From NCBI GenBank assembly GCA_016703535.1, contig JADJBV010000001.1, forward strand, positions 6,500,001 to 6,564,000: a DNA stretch of 64,000 nucleotides, written 5' to 3'. Shown here in pieces: positions 54,121 to 62,364 of the stretch. A program made the position numbers and the translations under genes. Source of the DNA: Deltaproteobacteria bacterium. Lineage in GTDB: Bacteria > Myxococcota > Kuafuiibacteriia > Kuafuiibacteriales > Kuafuiibacteriaceae. The notes under the pieces were generated by a model that worked only from the letters and a program-made list of their open reading frames with translations, was not told where the DNA came from and made no database searches. Each line of letters opens with the position of its first letter. Position 1 is the first letter of the stretch.

Positions 54121-54543
54121 TTGTTCCGCAACTCCCACTTCGCGCTCGCGACCCACGTCTTGGCGGCGTTGGCCCTCAACCCCGACGGGCCCATGACCTC
54201 GGCCACCTTGGCCCAAAGCGTGAACACCAACCCGGCTTTTTTGCGGGTGTTGTTGGGGCAACTCAAGGCCGCTGGCCTCATCGAGGTGACCTTGGGCAAA
54301 GGTGGTGGGGCCACCCTCAAAAAACCCGCTCAAGAGATCCGCCTGGCCGACATCTATCGAGCGATGGAGCCCGAATCGACAGTACGCCTGCACCAGTGTG
54401 AGCCCGACCATCGTTGTTTGGTGGGCCGCAACATCGTGCCGGTCTTGGAAGAGGTCATCGACGACGTCGAGGCGGCCGCTTTGGCCCGCTTGGAAGAGAC
54501 CACCCTCCAGTCCTTGACCCGAAAGATCAGAAAGCGAGGCTGA
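54121..54543 (+). CDS. Rrf2 family transcriptional regulator
   Basis: The 140-residue protein is a winged-helix Rrf2-type regulator: SATLAQSVNTNPAFLRVLLGQLKAAGLIEV is the DNA-binding core and GKGGGATLKKPAQEIRLADIYRA the wing and dimer hinge. Only two Cys (HQCEPDHRC) lie where IscR/NsrR have an Fe-S cluster with three, so it probably resembles YwnA/CymR-type members that bind no canonical cluster but could be thiol-redox sensors (inference). Start TTG after GAGG. The SDR gene downstream is the likely target. Confidence 0.85.
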   Translation: MFRNSHFALATHVLAALALNPDGPMTSATLAQSVNTNPAFLRVLLGQLKAAGLIEVTLGKGGGATLKKPAQEIRLADIYRAMEPESTVRLHQCEPDHRCLVGRNIVPVLEEVIDDVEAAALARLEETTLQSLTRKIRKRG

Positions 54544-54560
54544 ACCGCAGACCACCACCT

Positions 54561-54611
54561 TTGACCGCTTTTTTTTGTGCACAATTGTACTTACGTCACT
54601 AACTTACTTAC
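54561..54611 (+). promoter_or_regulatory. SDR promoter with ACTTAC boxes and ACAATTGT palindrome
   Basis: A second TTGACC (54561-54566) is followed by a T-run, then CACAATTGTA (54580-54589) and three ACTTAC copies (54589-54594, 54602-54607, 54606-54611). ACTTAC also occurs just after the palindrome before the Rrf2 gene, so the same regulator may bind both sites. The block is strikingly A+T-rich for this genome. Confidence 0.4.
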
Positions 54612-54628
54612 ATATCCGGAGTTTATTC

Positions 54629-55381
54629 ATGTCTCAGCAGTTCAAGGATCAGATCGCCCTCGTCACCGGTGGCACCACCGGCATCGGCTTCGCCACCGCC
54701 AAGGCGTTGATCGCCGCGGGCGCCCAAGTGATCGTCACCGGCCGCAACCCCCAGAGTTTGGCCCACGCCAAGGCCGAGTTGGGGCCCAAGGCCGAGGTGA
54801 TCGCCTCCGACGCCTCGGACGAGGTCGAGTTGAAGCGCCTCTTCGTTCGGATCAAGGATCAGTTCGGGAGGATCGACATCCTCTTCCTCAACGCCGGCAT
54901 CGCCAAGTTCGGCGGCATCCCCGAGGCCTCTTTGGCCGAGTTCGACGACATGTGGCGCACCAACATCCGTGGACCGTGGCTCGCGATCCGGGAGGCCTTG
55001 CCGCTCCTCGGTGAAGGGGCGTCGATCGTGGTCAACACCTCGGTGGTGGACATCAAGGGGATGGCTGGCACCAGCGCCTACTCCGCGACCAAAGCCGCCT
55101 TGCGCTCTTTGGTGCGCACCGCCGCCGCCGAGTTGGCGCCGAGGAAAATTCGGATCAACGCGGTCAGCCCCGGGCCGATCGACACGCCGATCTTCGGAAA
55201 GACCGGGATGCCCGCCGAAGGTGTTGCCGGCTTCAAGGAGAGCATGATCACCCAGATCCCCCTCGGACGTTTGGGGAACGCCGACGAGGTCGCGGCGGCG
55301 ACGCTGTTTTTGGCCTCGAAGGGCGCAAGTTTCATCACCGGCAGCGAACTCGCGGTGGATGGAGGTTTGGCCCAGATCTGA
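54629..55381 (+). CDS. Classical SDR family NAD(P)-dependent oxidoreductase
   Basis: The 250-residue protein has TGGTTGIG for nucleotide binding, GRNPQ after strand 2 (Arg suggesting NADP), NAG in FLNAGIAKFGG, catalytic Ser in VNTSVVDIKG, Tyr/Lys in SAYSATKAAL, and the C-terminal GSELAVDGG. It is a cytosolic reductase of an unknown carbonyl or alcohol. The ATG at 54629 follows GGAG; the longer frame is unlikely. It sits 85 bases after the Rrf2 regulator, in a spacing and A+T-rich promoter that suggest redox-linked control. Confidence 0.92.
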   Translation: MSQQFKDQIALVTGGTTGIGFATAKALIAAGAQVIVTGRNPQSLAHAKAELGPKAEVIASDASDEVELKRLFVRIKDQFGRIDILFLNAGIAKFGGIPEASLAEFDDMWRTNIRGPWLAIREALPLLGEGASIVVNTSVVDIKGMAGTSAYSATKAALRSLVRTAAAELAPRKIRINAVSPGPIDTPIFGKTGMPAEGVAGFKESMITQIPLGRLGNADEVAAATLFLASKGASFITGSELAVDGGLAQI

Positions 55382-55384
55382 ACT

Positions 55385-56080
55385 TCACCAAGGGATGAGC
55401 AGCCCGGCCTCGATCGCCAGCGTCGAAAAAGCTGCGGTCGGGCCGGGCGCTTCCGCCGTCGGGGCATAACGCCGAACGCCCCATCGTCCGGCCAAACGCG
55501 GCGACACCGGGAGCGGCAACGTTGCGGACAGGCCCAGCTCGACGTCGGCGTAGACCCCCCGATATTCGCCCGCGCCTCCACCTCCGGCCGACACCACGGG
55601 ATCGATCCGCAGCCAGGCCCACGAGGCCGCGCCCCGGACCACCAGCCCGACCTCCAGGCCTTGCCCACCCACGGGCCACGGGCCCTCTCGATCCGGACGG
55701 TGAAGGCCGAGCCGCAACGAGTGGACCTCGAGCCCCAGTCCCAAATAAAGCGGCAAGCCATACCAGTGCACGCCGATCTCGCCGCCGCCGTAGAGGCCAA
55801 AGTGATGGGCGCGGAGCTTCCCGGGCGCTTCGGAGCCGAGCCGGCTGAGGGCGCGACCTTCGAGGCCCAGGCCCTCGAGGGTGGTCGCCAACAACCCGCC
55901 GACCTCGAGCCCCAGGTACCAGTCGACGCCGTAATGGAGCAGGCCCAAACGAGGTTGTTGCCCAAAAGAGGTGACCGAATGGCCCGCCTCGGCGGCGACC
56001 CTTGCGCCTTCCCAGCCGACGATGGCCACGGTCGGCGTCGGCAGGGCCGCCAAACACCACAACCCGAAGAGCGGCCCCAC
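55385..56080 (-). CDS. Putative outer-membrane beta-barrel protein
   Basis: The 231-residue protein has an N-terminal signal (LWCLAALPTPTVA) and alternating amphipathic strands (LGLLHYGVDWYLGLEVGG, HHFGLYGGGEIGVHWYG, GVYADVELGLSATLPL), finishing FSTLAIEAGLLIPW with a terminal aromatic residue, as in Omp barrels. GTG start. Convergent with the SDR gene with three bases between stops. No function can be given. Confidence 0.65.
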   Translation of the reverse strand: MGPLFGLWCLAALPTPTVAIVGWEGARVAAEAGHSVTSFGQQPRLGLLHYGVDWYLGLEVGGLLATTLEGLGLEGRALSRLGSEAPGKLRAHHFGLYGGGEIGVHWYGLPLYLGLGLEVHSLRLGLHRPDREGPWPVGGQGLEVGLVVRGAASWAWLRIDPVVSAGGGGAGEYRGVYADVELGLSATLPLPVSPRLAGRWGVRRYAPTAEAPGPTAAFSTLAIEAGLLIPW

Positions 56081-56130
56081 GTCCCGACCCTACTTGATAT
56101 TCCAGGCTCACGTCCGCCACCCTCTTCGGG

Positions 56131-56580
56131 GTGTTGGTCTGGATCGTCCTCTCGGCGTTGTGCGCCTCGCCCCAGGCCAGCGATCCGCCCGCGACGCCCG
56201 CCAGCCAACCTGCGTTCGTGGCCAGCCCACCGGCGATCGCGGCTTCCCAACCCGCCGCCCCCGCTTCCCAACCCGACGCCGCCGGGTCCCGCCCCTGGTT
56301 GCCCACGCCCGGCGCAACCTTGACCGTGGAAGATCAGGCCCTGGGCTGGTGGATGACCGGAGGAGGAACCGTCGGCCTGCTGGCGGGGCTCGCGACCTTG
56401 GGATTTACGGCCGATGTCGGTGGGTCCACCCAAGACCTGGGTCGCGCCACCGGCGTTTCGATGGTGGGCCTGGGGATTGGCTTTCTATTGAGTGGAATCT
56501 ACGTTTTGGCCACGGCCGCGCCCGGCCCCTGTGAGGCGAGCGGCACGGCCTTGAGCGGCGACGGACCCCAACGTTTTTGA
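56131..56580 (+). CDS. Small membrane protein with ASQP repeat linker
   Basis: The 149-residue protein has a signal peptide or first helix (LVWIVLSALCA), an Ala/Ser/Pro repeat linker (several ASQPA units, 20-55), and two hydrophobic helices (about 75-95 and 110-130: GVSMVGLGIGFLLSGIYVL). Divergent from the beta-barrel gene, with 50 bases between the GTG starts. Family not recognised. Confidence 0.6.
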   Translation: MLVWIVLSALCASPQASDPPATPASQPAFVASPPAIAASQPAAPASQPDAAGSRPWLPTPGATLTVEDQALGWWMTGGGTVGLLAGLATLGFTADVGGSTQDLGRATGVSMVGLGIGFLLSGIYVLATAAPGPCEASGTALSGDGPQRF

Positions 56581-56595
56581 GGCGGCGGTTTGGGG

Positions 56596-57168
56596 TCAGG
56601 CCATCTCGCCGCGGTTGAGCTCTTCCCGCACCTTGTCGGTGAGAGGGCTGAACGGCGGCAACATCTCGAAGCGAAGTTCGCCGCGTCGGATCTGATCGGC
56701 GATCGCCTTCACCTTGGCCGGATCTTTGGCGTCCTTTTCGTCGGCGACCGCGCCCAGGATGTTGGAGAAGATCCCGAGGGGCCCCATGGCCCGCAAGGTG
56801 CCCGCGCCCCGCACCGGCGCGGCCGCTCCTGCCGGCTTGGCGCCCGAGGGGCTCAGGCGCTCCAAGGTCTTCAGGCGATCGGCGCCGCCGAGGCGCTTCA
56901 ACTCGCTCAGCGCCCGAGGCAACTCGGCCTTGGCGGCGGCATTGCCGTCGCGGGCCAAGCGGTCGAGGGCCAAGGCCCGCAGCGACTCGGGATCGTGTTT
57001 GGTCCCGAAGACGTTGGTGGTGTACCGCTTGCCACCCACCTCGAGGGTGACCTGGGTTCCGCTGCTGATCCGAAGGTCGATCTTTTGTCCGTCGTTGTTG
57101 ACGCTGGGTTCGAGATGCGTGCCACCTGCGTGCTGAAACTCGGTTGAGGAGACGATTCCGCCGGCCAT
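56596..57168 (-). CDS. Hypothetical protein of 190 residues
   Basis: No known family. Starts MAGGIVSSTEFQHAGG, has a short beta segment (IDLRISSGTQVTLEVGGKRY), helical sequence rich in Ala/Lys/Arg, and a C-terminal acidic/hydrophobic end (ELRFEMLPPFSPLTDKVREELNRG). This last stretch is reminiscent of FlgM-like anti-sigma C-termini (x-KVxxI...), but the similarity is weak. No signal peptide. Convergent with the preceding plus-strand gene, 15 bases between the stops. Confidence 0.5.
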   Translation of the reverse strand: MAGGIVSSTEFQHAGGTHLEPSVNNDGQKIDLRISSGTQVTLEVGGKRYTTNVFGTKHDPESLRALALDRLARDGNAAAKAELPRALSELKRLGGADRLKTLERLSPSGAKPAGAAAPVRGAGTLRAMGPLGIFSNILGAVADEKDAKDPAKVKAIADQIRRGELRFEMLPPFSPLTDKVREELNRGEMA

Positions 57169-57400
57169 GATGGGACGCCTGAGGTGCAGGACGGAGCCCA
57201 GCCACCCCCGGTTGGCTCCGACCAACACCCCCTACGGAAAGGAGCCGTCTTTTTTCGTCGCCATCCGGGTCTCGCCTCGGAGCGCGGGAGGAGATCATGC
57301 AACTCGGAGGGTGCAGGCGTCGTTGGTCCGAGGGCGATGAACGTCCGCGAGCCGATTTCCACAACACCCACCCGTCAACCGACCGATAAGGCCAACGTCG

Positions 57401-57868
57401 ATGGCTGAGATCCAACTGGCCCCACCCGAGCCGCCACCGGCGATGGCTCAGGCCGTGGAGCGCGTCCTTCAGACCCACGGGCACTTGACTGAGCCAGCGC
57501 TGCAACAGCTCACGACTGAACTCGATCGCTGGGGGACTGATCTCAACGGCCTGTTTTGGGCGTTCCTCGGGCTCGAGAGCGCACTCCACCAACTTTCGCA
57601 GCGAGGCCAAGACGACGATCGCCAGGTGTTGGCCGACTGGTGCCAAACCCAGCTTCGTCGGTTCCCGGAGCTGACGGACGCGCTCCTCTCGATCGGTGAA
57701 CCGCAGCGCCGAAACGCTCAAGAGAACTTGGCCCGGGCCTTGGGCACCCCGACCTCACGCACCGCCCCAGTAGTGGGGGCCAAGGCACCGACCGGCTCGA
57801 CCAAACTCAGCGACCTGGCGCCGCCGAACGCGCTCAACCTGCTGCGCCCCACCCGCAAAAGGCCGTAG
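57401..57868 (+). CDS. Hypothetical helical protein of 155 residues
   Basis: Mostly helical: AMAQAVERVLQTHGHLTEPAL, LFWAFLGLESALHQLSQRGQ, then a disordered basic tail (TRKRP). No Cys-rich, membrane or enzyme motif. Divergent from the 190-residue orphan, separated by 232 bases without gene. The pair could be functionally linked, but nothing shows it. Confidence 0.5.
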   Translation: MAEIQLAPPEPPPAMAQAVERVLQTHGHLTEPALQQLTTELDRWGTDLNGLFWAFLGLESALHQLSQRGQDDDRQVLADWCQTQLRRFPELTDALLSIGEPQRRNAQENLARALGTPTSRTAPVVGAKAPTGSTKLSDLAPPNALNLLRPTRKRP

Positions 57869-57971
57869 CGGCCTGAAACGCTGAGGAAGCCAGGAAACCG
57901 TCCCGCGCGGCCAGACATGCGTGGCCGGGCAAGGTCGTCCACCGGTGCGCCGACGGCTGAAGCGCGGGCGG

Positions 57972-59156
57972 CTAGACGTCCAGCTCCAACACCTCGTTGG
58001 GGTCGCCTTCGAACTCGTACTCCGGGATGCCGTCGAGCCCCGCGTCGGGGGCCAGCTTGGGTCGTGGGTTGGCGATCTCGGCGAGGAGCGCTTCGTGGAG
58101 CGCCACCGGCAGGGCATCGGCCAACCGCTCGGGCTCCACCGCCAAGTGTTCCACGCCCCGGACATACCGAGCCTTCATGGCCCGCACCCGGAAGGCCGCC
58201 TCCAGGAGCCGACTTTTGGGGAGGGCCCCCGAATCGACCGCCGCCAAGATCGCCCGGTGGGCCTGCTCGACCAGGGCGGGTTGGTGGCAGATCAGGAGTT
58301 GATCGCAGCCCGCCCGCAGGGCCCGGACCGCCGCGTCTTCGATCCCGTAGTGGTCGGCCACGGCCTTCATCTCCAGATCGTCGCTGACGATGACGCCCCG
58401 AAACCCGATCTCGCGACGCAGGAGTGGTTCGAGCACCTTCTCCGACAAGGTCGCTGGGTGCTGGTCGTCCAAGGCCGCGAAGACGATGTGGGCGGTCATG
58501 ATCGCCGCGACCTCCACCCGGGCCGCCGACCAGAAGGGGACCAACTCCACCGCCTCCAGGCGCTCCCGGTCGTGGTCCAGGCGAGGCAGCTCTAAGTGGC
58601 TGTCTTTACTGGTGTCGCCGTGACCAGGGAAGTGTTTCCCGCAGGCCGCGACCCCCCCGGATTGGAGCCCGTCGATGAAGGCCGCCCCCAGTCGGGCCAC
58701 CACCGCGGGATCCGAGGAGAAGGACCGATCCCCGATGATCGGGTTGGCCGGGTTGCTGTCGACGTCCAGGACCGGGGCGTAGTCCTGGTGGAACCCTATG
58801 CGACGCAGGGCCATCGCCAGGAGGGCCCCGGTGTCTTGAGCCAGGGTCTTGCGGTTGAGCTGGCCGATGGCCCGCATCGGCGGCAACTCAGGGAATGGGG
58901 CTTTGAGCCGCTGGACCCGGCCGCCCTCTTGGTCGACGGCCATCAAGATGGGCTCGGGTGTCGGCAGCGAGGTCAGAGCCGCCACCATTCGGCGAGCTTC
59001 GGCCAGGTCCGTGAAGTTGCGGCTGAAGAGGATGGCGCCGCCCACCCGCCCCTCCCGGATCAGCTCGGCGAAGTGAGGGTCCACCTCGCGGCCGGCGAAA
59101 CCACCGACGAGCACCTGCCCGGCGGCCATGAATAGCTCTTCACTGGTGCTCGTCAT
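57972..59156 (-). CDS. nagZ: Beta-N-acetylglucosaminidase NagZ-like (GH3)
   Basis: The 394-residue GH3 hexosaminidase: VGGAILFSRN, VDQEGGRVQRL, the His-Asp catalytic loop KHFPGHGDTSKDSH and nucleophile region IVSDDLEMKA. It releases GlcNAc from anhydro-muropeptides during cell-wall recycling, a cytosolic step downstream of the lytic transglycosylase. No signal peptide. An acidic C-terminal tail (EYEFEGDPNEVLELDV) is longer than in the enterobacterial enzyme. Divergent from dacB. Confidence 0.92.
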   Translation of the reverse strand: MTSTSEELFMAAGQVLVGGFAGREVDPHFAELIREGRVGGAILFSRNFTDLAEARRMVAALTSLPTPEPILMAVDQEGGRVQRLKAPFPELPPMRAIGQLNRKTLAQDTGALLAMALRRIGFHQDYAPVLDVDSNPANPIIGDRSFSSDPAVVARLGAAFIDGLQSGGVAACGKHFPGHGDTSKDSHLELPRLDHDRERLEAVELVPFWSAARVEVAAIMTAHIVFAALDDQHPATLSEKVLEPLLRREIGFRGVIVSDDLEMKAVADHYGIEDAAVRALRAGCDQLLICHQPALVEQAHRAILAAVDSGALPKSRLLEAAFRVRAMKARYVRGVEHLAVEPERLADALPVALHEALLAEIANPRPKLAPDAGLDGIPEYEFEGDPNEVLELDV

Positions 59157-59232
59157 GACTCCAGCCTCTTACCACCAAGCGCCGCTTCGTCTCGAGTGCC
59201 TCGGGTCGAAGGATGGAGTGCGGTGGACGGCG

Positions 59233-60795
59233 ATGTTATCCTCGGCGCCGGTCATCGTGTTCCACGCCCAACCCCATACGTTTGGCTCCAGCTTCCTTCT
59301 CCTCCTGGGCGCCACCACTTTTTGGCCCTCCCCGGTCCGGGCTCAGCCGAGCGACCCGGCGATCGAACATTTGCAAGGTGAGTTGCGAGAGATCTTGCGG
59401 GCCCCCGAGCTCGATCAGGCCTTCGCGGGCGTCAGCATCGTGTCGCTCAAGGATGGGCGCACCCTGTTCGCCCACAACGACGCCAAGTTGTTCAACCCCG
59501 CCTCCAACCAGAAGCTGCTGACCACCGGCGCGGCCCTTTGGTACCTGGGACCCAACTACCGCTTTCGCACCGAAATGCGGCGGGATCCGGTGGTCAAGAA
59601 CGGGATCCTGGAAGGCAACCTCTACGTCAAAGGTTACGGCGATCCGACTTTGACCAGCGAAGAGCTCTTCGGCTTGGTCAACGACGTCGCCCAACGGGGC
59701 TTCAAGACGGTCAAGGGGGATCTGATCGTCGATGCCTCCTTCTTCGACGACAACGTCGAGGGCCCGGGTTGGGATCAAGAGGACAGCGATCAGGCGTACG
59801 CCGCGCCCATCGGCCCGTTGTCGGCCAACTTCGGCACCTTCTCCATTCGGATGTTGCCCGGCGAACGGGTCGGCGATCCGGTGCAGGTGTTGGTTTGGCC
59901 GCCCGTCACCAACATCGAGATCACCAGCTCGGCCACAACGTTGGGCTCGGGCACCTTGGCGAGGGCTTGGGTCGGCACCAGCCGGCTCCCAGGCGATCGC
60001 ATCCGAGTGACCATCCGCGGCGCCTTGTCGATCGACGACGCCGAAGGCCAGGTGGTGCGCCGCCCGGTCGCCAACCCGTCTCAGTACACGGGCGAGCTGA
60101 TCAAAGAGATGTTGGTGATGCGGGGCGTGGACGTGAAGGGCAAGGTCAAGCTGGCGCCGATGCCCAAGAAGAACACCATCCACGTGGCGACCCACTTCTC
60201 TCGGCCGCTGTCGGAGATCGTCAGCACGTTGAACAAGTTCTCCAACAACGTGATGGCCGAGCAGATCCTGAAGACCTTGGGCGCCGAGGTCGGCAACACC
60301 CAAGGATCTTGGGAAAGCGGCAACAAAGTGATCCACGACTTCTTGGTGGAGATCGGCGTGCCGGAAGGAACCTTCGTGTTGGCCAATGGCTCGGGACTCA
60401 ATGACACCAATCGGGTCACGCCCAGCCTGCTCACCAAGATCTTGCAGGCGATGTGGGAACGGGTGGAGCTGCGGCCCGAGTTCGTGTCCTCGTTGGCGGT
60501 GGCGGGCAGCTCGGGCACCATCGGCGGCCGCTTCGAGAACTCACCGGCGGTGTTGCGCCTGCGGGCCAAGACCGGCTCTTTGATCGGCGTGAGCGCCTTG
60601 TCGGGCTACGTGAACACCCAAGACGACGACACCGTGGTGTTCAGCGTGATGATGAACGACTACCCGGGAAGGGCCCGAGCCATGTGGCGCATCCAAGATC
60701 GGATCGGCATCGCCCTGGCCCGGTACCGCGGCCCGGATACGGTGGCGGCCAAGGCCCGATCCGAGGCCTCCCTCGATGGCCAAAAAACCCAGTAG
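59233..60795 (+). CDS. dacB: D-alanyl-D-alanine carboxypeptidase/endopeptidase (PBP4 family)
   Basis: A product of about 520 residues with the PBP4 plan: signal peptide (SSFLLLLGATTFWPSPVRAQ), SxxK as SNQK (Ser91-Lys94), SxN as KFSNNVMAE, KTG as AKTGSLIG, and large inserted domains between the first two motifs. It hydrolyses D-Ala-D-Ala cross-links in the periplasm. The ATG at 59233 is chosen; an upstream start at 59128 would overlap nagZ. The next gene starts within its last 20 bases. Confidence 0.9.
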   Translation: MLSSAPVIVFHAQPHTFGSSFLLLLGATTFWPSPVRAQPSDPAIEHLQGELREILRAPELDQAFAGVSIVSLKDGRTLFAHNDAKLFNPASNQKLLTTGAALWYLGPNYRFRTEMRRDPVVKNGILEGNLYVKGYGDPTLTSEELFGLVNDVAQRGFKTVKGDLIVDASFFDDNVEGPGWDQEDSDQAYAAPIGPLSANFGTFSIRMLPGERVGDPVQVLVWPPVTNIEITSSATTLGSGTLARAWVGTSRLPGDRIRVTIRGALSIDDAEGQVVRRPVANPSQYTGELIKEMLVMRGVDVKGKVKLAPMPKKNTIHVATHFSRPLSEIVSTLNKFSNNVMAEQILKTLGAEVGNTQGSWESGNKVIHDFLVEIGVPEGTFVLANGSGLNDTNRVTPSLLTKILQAMWERVELRPEFVSSLAVAGSSGTIGGRFENSPAVLRLRAKTGSLIGVSALSGYVNTQDDDTVVFSVMMNDYPGRARAMWRIQDRIGIALARYRGPDTVAAKARSEASLDGQKTQ

Positions 60796-61678
60796 CGGCG
60801 AAAAAGCGCCGACGTCGCCGTGGTTGAAGGGCGTCGCCAACGTCAAAGGCATCGTGCCCCCGGGACGACGCCTATCGCCCACCTCCGAACGCCGACCCAC
60901 CCGCTGGAGCGCCAGCGGCGTCACTGGAGTCAGGCCGCCCGGGAAACAAAAGGTCGGCGAAAATCCCGGCGTCGCCTGGGCCGACAAAGAGGCCAAGGAG
61001 CGGGCCAAAGCGGTGAAGGCCACCGAACGCAAGTTGGAGCAGGCCAAGACCGGGAAAAAGAAGCCGGGCCCCCGGGGAGCCGAGGTGGAGGAGGCGCTCT
61101 TCGATCCGCTGCGCCCGATGGCCGGATTTGTGCCTGACGCCTTCGCCGACGCCGCCGATCCCGACGACCTCAAGGCGTTTTTGGATCGGGTGAGCGAGTT
61201 CCTGGGACAAAACCGACCCAACCCGGAGGTCTCCGAACACTTCGGCCAGCTGATCATCCAGAGCCACGCGCCGTACGAGATCGTGGTGGCTTTTACGGTG
61301 CTCAACGGCTTGGTCGGAAAGAGCACGCCGCTCAGGCGACGCTACAGCTTGGCCTTGGAGCGCGGCGCCAAAACCTTCTACAACCTGGCGATGCGGATGA
61401 ACGGCCAGGTCAAGGCGCCCCGGGGCCTGGTGCCCGAAACCGTCGACGCCTTGTTCTACGACCTGCCGCCGATCGCCTTTCAGATCCCCTTCGCCTACGC
61501 CACCGATGCTTTTTTGCGCATGTTCGATCTGCTGCGGGACGGGACCGATCTCGAGCTCGATCGCAGCTTGATCGAGGTGTCCCGAGAGCTGCGGCGGCGC
61601 TTCATCGAACGGCGGAGTTTTGGTGATCAGCCGTTGGCGCGGATGTTTCCTTGGGAGGAGCCAGAATGGGCCCCGTGA
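60776..61678 (+). CDS. Hypothetical basic protein of 300 residues
   Basis: No family recognised. The first 105 residues are Lys/Arg/Pro-rich and disordered (KKPSSGEKAPTSPWLKG, KQKVGENPGVAWADKEAKER); the rest is a compact helical domain (FVPDAFADAADPDDLKAFLDRVSEFL, AYATDAFLRMFDLLRDGTDLEL). It overlaps dacB by 20 bases and the next gene by 13 bases, so a three-gene transcript is likely. The basic N-terminus could bind nucleic acid or envelope polymers. Confidence 0.65.
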   Translation: MAKKPSSGEKAPTSPWLKGVANVKGIVPPGRRLSPTSERRPTRWSASGVTGVRPPGKQKVGENPGVAWADKEAKERAKAVKATERKLEQAKTGKKKPGPRGAEVEEALFDPLRPMAGFVPDAFADAADPDDLKAFLDRVSEFLGQNRPNPEVSEHFGQLIIQSHAPYEIVVAFTVLNGLVGKSTPLRRRYSLALERGAKTFYNLAMRMNGQVKAPRGLVPETVDALFYDLPPIAFQIPFAYATDAFLRMFDLLRDGTDLELDRSLIEVSRELRRRFIERRSFGDQPLARMFPWEEPEWAP

Positions 61679-62346
61679 TCTTGTTGATGCTGGCGGCGGC
61701 CCCCGAAGCCTCGCCGTACGCCGAGCTCTTGGCGGCCCACGTCAAAGACGGGGTGGTCGACTACCCAGGGTTGTCGAAGCGGAGCGCCGAACTCACCCAG
61801 ATGGTGGCCGCGGTCGCCTCGGCCACCTTGCCCAAGGCGCGGGAGGATCAGATCGGATTTTTGATCGACGCCTACAACCTGCTGGTCCTGTCCGAGGTGG
61901 TGCGCCTGGGACAACCCAAGTCGGTTTTGGACGTGAAGGACTTCTTCAGCGCCCCGCGGCACAAGGTGGCCGGCGAAACCGTAAGCCTCGATCAGCTGGA
62001 GAAGCAGCGGATCTTGCCGCTGGCGAAAGATCCGCGGCTCCACTTTGCCTTGGTGTGTGGGGCCCGTGGTTGCCCGATCTTGGAGCGGGAACCCTGGACC
62101 CGAGGTCGGCTAGAGGATCGCTTGCGACAAGCGACGCGGCGTTATCTGGCCAGCCCTCATGGTCTCAGGACCGCACCGAATGCCCTGAGCCTCTCCAAGA
62201 TTTTCGAGTGGTACGGCCAGGACTTCGGGGGTGAAGCCGGGGTGCGGGCCTTGATCCAAGGTGACGGCCCGAAGGCGGCCCAGGCTGCCGCGAAAGACGC
62301 GAAGATCACCTATCTCGAGTACGACTGGCGCTTGAACGGGCCGTGA
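61666..62346 (+). CDS. DUF547 domain protein
   Basis: The 226-residue protein matches DUF547: DYPGLSKRSAELTQMV, FLIDAYNLLVLSEVV (the AYN core), ALVCGARGCPIL with two Cys, and RYLASPHGL. Members are secreted or periplasmic with unknown role. The ATG at 61666 follows GGGAGGAG; the first residues are a short signal-like hydrophobic run (VILLMLAAAPEAS). It overlaps the upstream gene by 13 bases. Confidence 0.8.
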   Translation: MGPVILLMLAAAPEASPYAELLAAHVKDGVVDYPGLSKRSAELTQMVAAVASATLPKAREDQIGFLIDAYNLLVLSEVVRLGQPKSVLDVKDFFSAPRHKVAGETVSLDQLEKQRILPLAKDPRLHFALVCGARGCPILEREPWTRGRLEDRLRQATRRYLASPHGLRTAPNALSLSKIFEWYGQDFGGEAGVRALIQGDGPKAAQAAAKDAKITYLEYDWRLNGP

Positions 62347-62348
62347 TC

Positions 62349-62357
62349 TGGTATAAG
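62349..62357 (+). promoter_or_regulatory. Extended -10-like TGGTATAAG before the GSDH-like gene
   Basis: TG-G-TATAAG ends 7 bases before the ATG at 62365, mirroring the element before 27015. It could give a leaderless or very short leader transcript; AAGGG overlapping it may act as SD. Confidence 0.4.
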
Positions 62358-62364
62358 GGCGCCC

